Part shown: positions 42,824 through 49,908 of the stretch, one piece after another
Position numbering within the stretch: the stretch's first letter is position 1
Layout of the letters: each line of letters starts with the position of its first letter
NCBI GenBank assembly: GCA_035628135.1
Contig: DASPKM010000009.1
Span: 124,001 to 188,000 of the forward strand
Direction: 5' to 3'
DNA: 64,000 bases
DNA from: DASPKM01 sp035628135
Lineage (GTDB): Bacteria > Bacteroidota > Bacteroidia > Chitinophagales > Chitinophagaceae
Made by a program: the position numbers and the translations under genes
Notes under the pieces: model-generated
Database searches by the model: none
What the model saw: only the letters and a program-made list of their open reading frames with translations
What the model was told of the DNA's origin: nothing

Positions 42824-42842
42824 TCCTCCCGAAGCGGGAGGA
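42824..42842 (-). promoter_or_regulatory. hairpin in the SusC leader region
   Basis: A perfect 7-bp stem (TCCTCCC / GGGAGGA) with a 5-base loop. On the minus strand, which is the SusC direction, it is followed by TTTTGTTTT, like an intrinsic terminator. It lies 195 bases before the SusC ATG and could attenuate transcription or end an upstream RNA. The 560-base gap 42630-43189 holds no other gene. Confidence 0.5.
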
Positions 42843-42894
42843 CAATGATTTGGTACGTTTTCGTCAGGTACCAGGGGTTGTTTTCTAAAGGATA

Positions 42895-42981
42895 CTTGGA
42901 TTAATTTGGGTTCTTCAGGTCAGGGATCTTGGATTCGGTTTTTACTGGATACTTGGATTCGGATTTTCTTGGACTTGGATT
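42895..42981. repeat. cluster of four CTTGGATT repeats upstream of SusC
   Basis: CTTGGATT occurs at 42895, 42928, 42952 and 42974, with part of it again at 42968. The flanks are also similar (GGATACTTGGATT twice). Spacing is 33, 24 and 22 bases. It lies 265-355 bases upstream of the SusC ATG and could be a regulator-binding array or a degenerate tandem duplication. Confidence 0.5.
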
Positions 42982-43189
42982 TTGTTTGCTTGCTTGCTGA
43001 TGTAAAGATGTAAAGAAGTGTGCGCTTTTTAAAGCTTTGAAAAGCATCATTTCTCCGAGTCATTGGTAAACTTATAAGCCTCTAAATGTAACCTCTTAGC
43101 CATCGTAAAGTTACTAAGGAAAAGTCCGTGGTAAACTGTTGGGATTCCACTACATATAGCTTACCTTTTCGTTATAAAAACAAACCCCC

Positions 43190-43888
43190 ATGACCAACAT
43201 CGAACAAAGAGTGGCTTCGCTGGAGAAGTCGCTGAGAATGTATCAATTCATTCTTTCAGGCGTGGTGCTTGTTGCGCTCGCCTTTGTGGTATCGTCTTTC
43301 AATAACAATGATCAGCAGCAGGTGTCCGAAAAATTGCGGGCAAAATCCTTTGAATTGGTAAGTGGAGATGGGAAAGTATTGGCGACCATCGCTCCTTTCA
43401 ATGGCAACGGCGCGGTTACTACGTACGATAAACTGGGCAACCTACTGGTAGATATCAGGTCCAACGTTTCGGGCTTCGGCAATATTAATATCTACGACGG
43501 ACGCGGAAACCCCACCCTTCAATTATATAATGTACAAGGCGGTGGCGGCGCACTCTCTATTAAGAACAGGGGCGGTCAAAATGCCGTTATGTTAAGCCTG
43601 ATGACGACGGGAGCGGGACACCTTAGCCTGAACACTGCCACTGGCACTCCCATGATCTGGCTGGGTGAAACCATAGAAAGGAATGCAGACCTGAAATTAT
43701 ACAACAATGCAGGGCGCACGTCGCTGCGGTTTGCCGCCACTACTGCGGCCGATGGCAGCATAGAATGTTTCGATAGCCAGGGTAATCGCCGCGTGATGCT
43801 CACAACCGAAAGTGGCGGAGGCAGTGTTACCACTTTTAATAGCGGCGGCACCAGGAGTGGCCGGGTGCCCGCGCTATCTCCTCAATAA
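43190..43888 (+). CDS. membrane-anchored beta-solenoid-like protein
   Basis: A 232-aa protein. A short coiled coil (EQRVASLEKSLRM) precedes one membrane segment (about residues 20-38), then a Gly/Asn-rich part with repeated strand-turn units (VTTYDKLGNLLVDIRSN, NIYDGRGNPTLQLYNVQG, SIECFDSQGNRRVMLTTESG). The repeat pattern suggests a beta-helix or solenoid. No catalytic motif and no named family. Likely exposed outside the inner membrane. It is divergent from SusC across a 560-base gap. Confidence 0.7.
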   Translation: MTNIEQRVASLEKSLRMYQFILSGVVLVALAFVVSSFNNNDQQQVSEKLRAKSFELVSGDGKVLATIAPFNGNGAVTTYDKLGNLLVDIRSNVSGFGNINIYDGRGNPTLQLYNVQGGGGALSIKNRGGQNAVMLSLMTTGAGHLSLNTATGTPMIWLGETIERNADLKLYNNAGRTSLRFAATTAADGSIECFDSQGNRRVMLTTESGGGSVTTFNSGGTRSGRVPALSPQ

Positions 43889-43914
43889 CCGGTAATACAA
43901 TAAAAAAATGTTTC

Positions 43915-43949
43915 GTTAATGCTTGCAACTCATCATTGCAAGCATTAAC
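43915..43949. terminator. strong perfect hairpin, possible terminator
   Basis: A perfect 14-bp stem (GTTAATGCTTGCAA / TTGCAAGCATTAAC) with a 7-base loop, 26 bases after the stop codon of the gene at 43190. No T run follows, so a factor-independent terminator is not certain; it could be a 3'-end stabilising hairpin. Confidence 0.55.
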
Positions 43950-43992
43950 TTCATAGGGTAATCAATATCTGAAAAACAACCAATTTATTTCC

Positions 43993-44076
43993 ATGCCCAA
44001 AGCAGATCGTATCTTCCTTATCTCTATTGTTATAGGTCTCGCCGCTATTTATTCTCTCTTCGCGATCATAAGTTAA
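43993..44076 (+). CDS. possible 27-aa small membrane protein
   Basis: An ATG ORF encoding a 27-residue peptide: a charged start (MPKADR), one membrane-spanning stretch (IFLISIVIGLAAIYSLFAII), and a stop. It lies between a 14-bp hairpin and the acetyltransferase gene. One-segment small proteins with a basic N terminus are common and often missed. No homology evidence available by eye; the composition is what supports it. Confidence 0.4.
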   Translation: MPKADRIFLISIVIGLAAIYSLFAIIS

Positions 44077-44143
44077 AAGCAAAAGTTATTAGTCAAACCT
44101 GCTCTATTTTTGACTTTTCACTTTCACTTTTTACTTTCGCTGA

Positions 44144-44659
44144 ATGAACGGAGTTCATATCCGCACGATAGTACCTTCGGACAATATTGCACTCGCGCAC
44201 ATCGTGCGCAATACACTCGCCGAGTTTGGATTGAACAAACCCGGAACGGTGTATTATGATGATACCACAGATCATTTATTTGAATTGTTTCAAACACCGC
44301 GCAGCATTTACTACGTTGCCGAACGAGACAACAAACTTCTCGGCGGCTCAGGCATCTTTCCTTCGAACGGACTGCCACCCGATGTATGCGAATTGGTAAA
44401 AATGTACCTGGTGCCCGAAGCAAGAGGATTAGGATTGGGCCAGGAACTGATTCGGCGCAGCATTGATTTTGCAAGATCGGCAGGCTATAAAAAGATCTAT
44501 CTCGAAACGATGCCCGAATTGAAAAAAGCACTTAGCGTATATGAGAAGTTCGGGTTTGAATATTTAACTGGCCCCATGGGCGATACGGGTCATTATGGAT
44601 GTGACAGATGGATGCTGCTTGATGTTACCCGGTCCGCTTTACCTCGTACACCGGACTAA
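44144..44659 (+). CDS. GNAT family N-acetyltransferase
   Basis: A 171-aa GNAT enzyme. The acetyl-CoA motif is KMYLVPEARGLGLGQELIRRSIDFA (Arg/Gly core at about 92-98), followed by YKKIYLETMPELKKALSVYEKFGFE. The ending (MGDTGHYGCDRWMLLD) is like acetyltransferases of the YitH/MarR-linked type, but the substrate is not assigned. Its 3' end overlaps the convergent SprT gene by 35 bases. Confidence 0.88.
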   Translation: MNGVHIRTIVPSDNIALAHIVRNTLAEFGLNKPGTVYYDDTTDHLFELFQTPRSIYYVAERDNKLLGGSGIFPSNGLPPDVCELVKMYLVPEARGLGLGQELIRRSIDFARSAGYKKIYLETMPELKKALSVYEKFGFEYLTGPMGDTGHYGCDRWMLLDVTRSALPRTPD

Positions 44660-45245
44660 ACAAATACAGCTTCCTCGTTTTTACCTCCACGCATTGGTAA
44701 CGTTTGCGCAATTTTTTTCCACGCCGGAATACGCGGCCATCATCCAGCGCAAATAAATTTCCTTCGGGTATTTGTTCCACCATTACTATATCGGGAGAAG
44801 CATTGTCATAACGCTTCAACACGCGCATGAGGTTATCGTCGGCACAGCTGGAAGCGGGCAGGTTATGCAGCGATTGCGCAAGCGCCACGCGGATGTCTTC
44901 AGGAAAAATATTGGCCGTAAGAAAATCTTTGAGCAAAAAAGCAAACAATTGCTTCCATTCTTTTCCATGGCTGGCCACGCGGTTGCCGTATTGCTGGAAA
45001 GTGACCAGGTGCGCCAGCTCGTGCACCAGAGTAATCAGAAAGGAGAATGTATTCAGGTTGCCGTTGACGCTGATGCGGTGGTTGCGGTCGTGCGTGGCGT
45101 GGCGGTAATCGCCGTACAGGCTTTTTCGTTCCCGGGTAATGGTCAGGTGTACCTTGTACTGGTGGAGGTATTGCATCACCAGCGGGACGGAATTAGCAGG
45201 GAGATAACGCTGCAGGTATTCAAGAGGGGCTTCCTGTTTGGACAT
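44625..45245 (-). CDS. SprT-like zinc metallopeptidase
   Basis: A 206-aa protein with a SprT-like fold: the zinc motif HELAH (in TLVHELAHLVTFQQYG) with a following His (ASHGKEW) as possible third ligand. SprT/Spartan-like proteins are metallopeptidases; the bacterial role is unclear. It overlaps the AtpI-like gene by 26 bases and is the last gene of the bactofilin operon, an unusual neighbour for ATP-synthase accessory genes. Confidence 0.85.
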   Translation of the reverse strand: MSKQEAPLEYLQRYLPANSVPLVMQYLHQYKVHLTITRERKSLYGDYRHATHDRNHRISVNGNLNTFSFLITLVHELAHLVTFQQYGNRVASHGKEWKQLFAFLLKDFLTANIFPEDIRVALAQSLHNLPASSCADDNLMRVLKRYDNASPDIVMVEQIPEGNLFALDDGRVFRRGKKLRKRYQCVEVKTRKLYLFSPVYEVKRTG

Positions 45246-45639
45246 TTTTCTGTTGCTTGCTCAGTCGTAACAATATACTTACCTCGATAAACGTGTACAC
45301 GAAATACAGGAACATGCAGCCGAACAGGGCCGGCTTGTTCACGCCCTTGTCCGAAACGGCAATGTAAATGAATGCGGCCAGCAGGCACACGATCATCTTA
45401 AGGAACATGCCGCCATATATATACCTGAGAAAGGCGTGCGGTTGATTGCTGCTTAGGGACCGCTTGTACAGGAAAAAAGATACCAGGGTTGCTACCAGCA
45501 GCACCGTGTTGCCTATGATGAGAATGTCGGAATCCACATGATACGTGGCGCCCCATTTTTTGCCGGTGATGAAAACGGCGTTGCTTACAACATATACAAC
45601 TATAATGGGCCACCAGGCTTTGCGCTGTCTATTTATCAT
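45220..45639 (-). CDS. AtpI-like membrane protein
   Basis: A 139-aa integral membrane protein with four hydrophobic segments (about residues 10-27, 38-56, 72-92, 100-122) and short polar ends. It follows an AtpZ-type gene with an 11-base overlap, the usual place for the second ATP-synthase accessory protein. It would help insertion or assembly of the c-ring or magnesium uptake by analogy; no residue proves it. No atpB follows. Confidence 0.65.
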   Translation of the reverse strand: MINRQRKAWWPIIVVYVVSNAVFITGKKWGATYHVDSDILIIGNTVLLVATLVSFFLYKRSLSSNQPHAFLRYIYGGMFLKMIVCLLAAFIYIAVSDKGVNKPALFGCMFLYFVYTFIEVSILLRLSKQQKNVQTGSPS

Positions 45640-45862
45640 GCTTGGGTTTGGAAGTATCCTTTATAACTTTTACGATCATTCCGATAATGACCAGCAAAGG
45701 TAATAACCAAACCAATACAGGAAAGGATGTGCCGATCCACGCGTCGAGCTTCAGGCCTATGAAAATTGCCAATCCCAGGGACACGAGGATCTGCATCCCC
45801 ATTCCTGCATAACGTAAAAGTAACTTGTTGTTGCTTGGCTTATCTGGCGGCTGCCCTGGCAT
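45629..45862 (-). CDS. AtpZ/AtpI family protein
   Basis: A 77-aa protein with two membrane segments (LLLRYAGMGMQILVSLGLAI and FPVLVWLLPLLVIIGMIV) and the family motif GLKLDAWIGTSFPVLV, typical of the AtpZ/AtpI accessory protein that is coded just before F1Fo ATP-synthase genes. It overlaps the bactofilin gene by 23 bases and the AtpI-like gene by 11. Inner membrane. Confidence 0.85.
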   Translation of the reverse strand: MPGQPPDKPSNNKLLLRYAGMGMQILVSLGLAIFIGLKLDAWIGTSFPVLVWLLPLLVIIGMIVKVIKDTSKPKHDK

Positions 45863-46289
45863 CGGAGTCCGTTGTTTCTTTCATGGCGATGACACTGCCG
45901 CTTCCGCCCACGCTTGCATGGCCATTGCCAGCTATCATATGGCATTGACCGTTGAACACCGCCGAGGGCTCAACCTGCAGCTTGGCAGAGCTGATATTGC
46001 CTTCTACCACGCTGCCGTTCTTCAGCTGCAGCAGGTCTTTAACCTTGATGGAGCCGGAAACTTTTCCCATAATGTCAGCCTGCTGGCCGGAAATGTCGCC
46101 TTCTACTACCCCATTGGAGCCGATGATCACCTTGGAAGAACCGATGATGTTGCCTTTCAGCGTGCCATCGATGCGGATGTCCCCATTACTGGTGATATCG
46201 CCTTTAAGGGTAGTGCCGGCGCCGATCATGCTCGCGCTGGCGGGCACATTGTCCTCGTGGCTCTCAGATTTGGATTTTGAATTGAACAT
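45840..46289 (-). CDS. bactofilin family polymer-forming protein
   Basis: A 149-aa bactofilin. The right-handed beta-helix core is seen as short repeats of about 17-18 residues (IGAGTTLKGDITSNGDIRID, GTLKGNIIGSSKVIIGSNGV, VEGDISGQQADIMGKVSG, NGSVVEGNISSAKLQVEPSA) with disordered ends. Bactofilins polymerise without nucleotide and scaffold cell-shape or peptidoglycan enzymes. It lies 11 bases after the M23-type membrane domain gene, its usual partner in Bacteroidota. Confidence 0.93.
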   Translation of the reverse strand: MFNSKSKSESHEDNVPASASMIGAGTTLKGDITSNGDIRIDGTLKGNIIGSSKVIIGSNGVVEGDISGQQADIMGKVSGSIKVKDLLQLKNGSVVEGNISSAKLQVEPSAVFNGQCHMIAGNGHASVGGSGSVIAMKETTDSDARAAAR

Positions 46290-46300
46290 AGTACTTGATT

Positions 46301-46696
46301 TTAATCGTTGATTTTTTCAGGATTCGGAATATTAAGACTTGTTGTATCCAGTTTGATGGTCACATTGCCCTGCAGCACGGTTTTCAGGTTTTCCATGTAA
46401 CGGTCCTTTTGCCGCATGGTCTCCTCCAGCGAATCGGTCTTCATCTTCAGTTCCCTTAGCTCCTTGGTAGTATTAACATCCCCATAACCGGGAATATACA
46501 TCCTAAGCGGGGTAAACACTATCAAAGCTACGGTAAGGCTGGTAAGCAATACAAAGATGGTACTTAGCAAAACATATACGCTTAGCCTTGATAATTTGAA
46601 AGTTACCACCTCTTCGTAACTATCGTCGTTCATCACCACCAGGCGGTAACGGTTGCGTAATCTCCTGAGGGTTGAATTGGCATCGAATTTGGCCAT
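46301..46696 (-). CDS. M23-peptidase-type N-terminal membrane domain, peptidase absent
   Basis: A 131-aa protein with an N-terminal cytoplasmic part (RYRLVVMNDDSYEEVVTFKLSRLS), one membrane segment (about 40-62), an IPGYGDV motif and a coiled coil (TKELRELKMKTDSLEETMRQ). This is the membrane and coiled-coil half of the M23 metallopeptidase usually coded before bactofilin in Bacteroidota, without the LytM catalytic domain. The stop lies 11 bases before the bactofilin start, so there is no hidden peptidase. It could still tether bactofilin; that is inference. Confidence 0.8.
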   Translation of the reverse strand: MAKFDANSTLRRLRNRYRLVVMNDDSYEEVVTFKLSRLSVYVLLSTIFVLLTSLTVALIVFTPLRMYIPGYGDVNTTKELRELKMKTDSLEETMRQKDRYMENLKTVLQGNVTIKLDTTSLNIPNPEKIND

Positions 46697-46857
46697 AAAT
46701 CAGCTTTCCGGCTAAAGGTAGCAACAAAAGCACATCAGGCCCGAAAATTTAGTGCCAATAGCGCTTGTTTCCCTTTAACGAATTAAGCGAAAATTTAAGA
46801 TGTATTTTTAAAATAAATTTCCTGAAATTCAGTTATAACCACTTAGTTTGCGGCCGC

Positions 46858-49815
46858 ATGCACATCCCATTCTTACGAGTTGCCGGTTTGACCTTGCTGT
46901 CGATGCTTGTTGCATTGCAGGAACCCTTTGCCCAGGACGCCCTGCAGGTAGAACTGAAGAAGCCGGAAAAGTTCGAAAATAAGAAGCTGGGGTACGAGAA
47001 AACGGCAGAAAAAAAGTTCACGGTCCCCCGCCGGTTTATCCAAAATACCACCACCCATTACAATTATTATTTCAACGCCAACACCAAGCTGGAAGAAGTG
47101 TTGGCGCGGGTAAAATCCTCGCATAAAGACGATTACAGCGAGTTACTTCCATTTTACAATTATTCACTGGACAAAACCGCCGGCGAAAAACAGGAGCTGG
47201 ACTCGGTGATCTATAAATCAACCGTGGCCATCCTCATCCACGATCTTAGGAGCAATTGGGTGGATAACATGTACATGCTCATGGGCAAGGCCTATTATTT
47301 CCGCAACCAGTTGGATTCGGCTTACCTTACTTTTCAATACATCAACTACGCTTTTTCGCCCAAGGAAAAAGACGGCTATGATAAGGTCATCGGCAGCAAT
47401 GCCAACGAAGGGGGCAATGCATTTTCAATTGCAACCAAGGAAAATAATAACCTCGTTCACAAAGCGCTTACCCGCCCGCCCAGCCGCAACGAATCATTTC
47501 TCTGGCAGATCAGGACCTACCTGGCCGGCGATGAAATGCCCGAAGCTGCGGGCCTGATCGAAACATTGAAGAACGATCCCAACTTCCCCGCACGTCTCCG
47601 CCCCGAACTGGCAGAAGTACAGGCGCACTGGTTTTACAAACAAAACATGTACGACAGCGCGGCAGTATACCTGGAAAAAGCGCTGGACGCCGCGGCCAAT
47701 AACCAGGAGCGCGCAAGATGGGAATACCTGATAGCACAGTTGTATGAGCGTTCCGGCAAACCTACACAGGCCGAAAAATTTTATGCACGCGCCATTAAGC
47801 ACACTTACGACCCGGTGATGGAAGTATTTGCCAGGCTCAACTCCATCCGCCAGCAATCAGGTGAAAAGAACATACAGGCAAACATCAACGAGCTGTTGAA
47901 GATGGCGCGCAAAGAAAAATACCTCGCCTACCGCGACATCATTTACTACACCGCCGCGCAAATGGAACTGGAGCGCCAGAATGTGGCGGGCGCCAAAACA
48001 TTGTTGCTACGGAGCACTCAGTACAGCCAGGAAAATCCGCTGCAACGTAACCGCTCCTTCCTGCAACTCGCCGATCTCTCCTATAAAGAGCGGGATTACA
48101 CTTCGGCGAAAAGATATTATGACAGCGTAGACGCCACGTCCATTACAATGGACGCAACCGCATTTGAAAACAGGCGCGAATTATTGGGCGTATTGGCCGG
48201 CCCCACCGGTATCATTTACCGACAGGACAGCCTGCAACGCTTAGCCGGAATGCCGGATGCTGAAAGAGAAGCATACATCAGGAAACTGGTGCGCCAGTTG
48301 CGCAGGGCGCAGGGATTGAAGGAAGAAGAGCCCAGTGCTGCCTCACTCAATAACCCTTTGAACCAGCCCGCGCCCTCAGAACTGTTTACAAACGCGCCGC
48401 GCGGTGAATGGTACTTCGACAATGCCTCTCTGAAATCGAAAGGATTTACGGAGTTCCGTTCAAAATGGGGCAACCGCCCGAATGTAGACAACTGGAGAAG
48501 GCAGGCGGCCATCAATCAATTCGCACAAACAAAGACCGATAATAAAACAGGCACCAGCCCCACGCCAGCTTCGCAAAATAATCCCGGTGAAATTTCTTAC
48601 GATGCATTGGCCAGCAATTTGCCCATAGGCGCAGAGAAGCTCAGGCTATCGAACGACAGCATCGAGAACGCAATGATGGAATTGGGAAGGGCGCACCTGG
48701 AAATGCTGGAAGATTACCCACTGGCCATAGAGACCTACGAAAAATTGTTGGGACGTTTTCCCAACACGCCGCATAAGCAGGAAGCCTTGTTCAACCTGTA
48801 CTATGCTTATTACAAGTCGGGCGATGTTACCAAAGCGAATTATTACAAGATCCAATTACAGCAATTATATCCCGGCGGCAAATATTCAGCCGCGCTTGAT
48901 CCCGCGGCCGCCGCGCAATCGCCGGACAGCATACTGAAAAGAAATGCCACCGCCAGCTACGAAAGAATTTACACCTCGTTCATAGAAGGAAACTTCGAGC
49001 AGGCCATTGCGGACAAAAGAATGGCGGACAGCCTGTATGGCGAACGCTATTGGACACCGCAACTGTTGTACATCGAAGCTATTTACCACATTAAGCAGCG
49101 CGCCGACAGCGTGGCCAAAGTAAGACTGGCACAATTGATCATGCGCTTTGGCGATTCGCCGCTGCGTGCAAAAGCAGAGAACCTGCAAAACGTGTTGGGC
49201 CGCCGCGCACAGATAGAGGCTTATCTTACGAACCTGCAGGTTACAAGGGCCGACGCCGATACCGCCACTACCGTTGTTATAACAGACAATAAACCGCCCG
49301 TTACCAACCCCGTAACTCCGCCTGTGGTGAAGCAGGACAACCAGCAACAACCCCCGGTGGTAAAGCAGCCCGTTGAGCAACCTAAGAAGGACAATAACCA
49401 GGCAGTTACACCGCCGCCCGTTGCAACATCTGCTTACACTTTCAAAGCCGATGAGCCGCAACTGGTAATGGTTGTGCTCGACAAGGTCGACCCGGTATAT
49501 GTTACTGAAACGCGCAATGCATTTAACCGCTACAACCGCGAAAAATATTATAACAAACCGATAGAGATCACCAATGTGCCGCTGGACGACAACATCAAGC
49601 TGGTGGTGATAAATAATTTTGAAAATGCGAATGCGGCCATCGACTATGTTGAGAAAGCACGCAAGCTCGCCGGTTCCGAGATAGTTCCCTGGCTGCCCGC
49701 CGGCAAATACTCGTTTTACATTATCAGCCCGCAAAACCTGGAGGTGTTAAAGACAACAAAGGACATGAAGGCCTACAAAGAGGCCCTGGGAAATGCCTTC
49801 CCCGGCAAATTTTAA
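46858..49815 (+). CDS. PorW/SprE-like T9SS-associated TPR protein
   Basis: A 985-aa exported TPR protein. A signal peptide (VALQEPFAQD) precedes a region with PRRFIQNTTTHYNYYFNANT and SDWVDNMY-like motifs as in PorW/SprE proteins of the type IX secretion system. Long TPR stretches (about 150-460 and 620-720), a Pro/Gln linker (PPVVKQDNQQQPP) and a C-terminal domain with a repeated DPVYVTETRNAFNRYNREKY part follow. Known PorW/SprE are lipoproteins; no lipobox Cys is seen here. Start at ATG 46858; the ORF runs 31 codons further. Good family call, exact orthology unproven. Confidence 0.82.
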   Translation: MHIPFLRVAGLTLLSMLVALQEPFAQDALQVELKKPEKFENKKLGYEKTAEKKFTVPRRFIQNTTTHYNYYFNANTKLEEVLARVKSSHKDDYSELLPFYNYSLDKTAGEKQELDSVIYKSTVAILIHDLRSNWVDNMYMLMGKAYYFRNQLDSAYLTFQYINYAFSPKEKDGYDKVIGSNANEGGNAFSIATKENNNLVHKALTRPPSRNESFLWQIRTYLAGDEMPEAAGLIETLKNDPNFPARLRPELAEVQAHWFYKQNMYDSAAVYLEKALDAAANNQERARWEYLIAQLYERSGKPTQAEKFYARAIKHTYDPVMEVFARLNSIRQQSGEKNIQANINELLKMARKEKYLAYRDIIYYTAAQMELERQNVAGAKTLLLRSTQYSQENPLQRNRSFLQLADLSYKERDYTSAKRYYDSVDATSITMDATAFENRRELLGVLAGPTGIIYRQDSLQRLAGMPDAEREAYIRKLVRQLRRAQGLKEEEPSAASLNNPLNQPAPSELFTNAPRGEWYFDNASLKSKGFTEFRSKWGNRPNVDNWRRQAAINQFAQTKTDNKTGTSPTPASQNNPGEISYDALASNLPIGAEKLRLSNDSIENAMMELGRAHLEMLEDYPLAIETYEKLLGRFPNTPHKQEALFNLYYAYYKSGDVTKANYYKIQLQQLYPGGKYSAALDPAAAAQSPDSILKRNATASYERIYTSFIEGNFEQAIADKRMADSLYGERYWTPQLLYIEAIYHIKQRADSVAKVRLAQLIMRFGDSPLRAKAENLQNVLGRRAQIEAYLTNLQVTRADADTATTVVITDNKPPVTNPVTPPVVKQDNQQQPPVVKQPVEQPKKDNNQAVTPPPVATSAYTFKADEPQLVMVVLDKVDPVYVTETRNAFNRYNREKYYNKPIEITNVPLDDNIKLVVINNFENANAAIDYVEKARKLAGSEIVPWLPAGKYSFYIISPQNLEVLKTTKDMKAYKEALGNAFPGKF

Positions 49816-49908
49816 GAATTTAGCTAATTGCCTGTCTTGCAAGCAAGAGAAATGAGTACAATATTTGCATAACAGCTATAGAATACATTTCCACGAAAAA
49901 TTGCCACT

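Noticed and set aside
42630..42845. Upstream extension of the SusC frame by 72 codons
   Set aside because: The signal peptide begins at 42629; the extra codons have no protein pattern and cover the leader hairpin.
48886..49734. A 282-codon minus-strand frame inside the PorW-like gene
   Set aside because: Antisense to the TPR protein with no recognisable motif; coding bias shadow.
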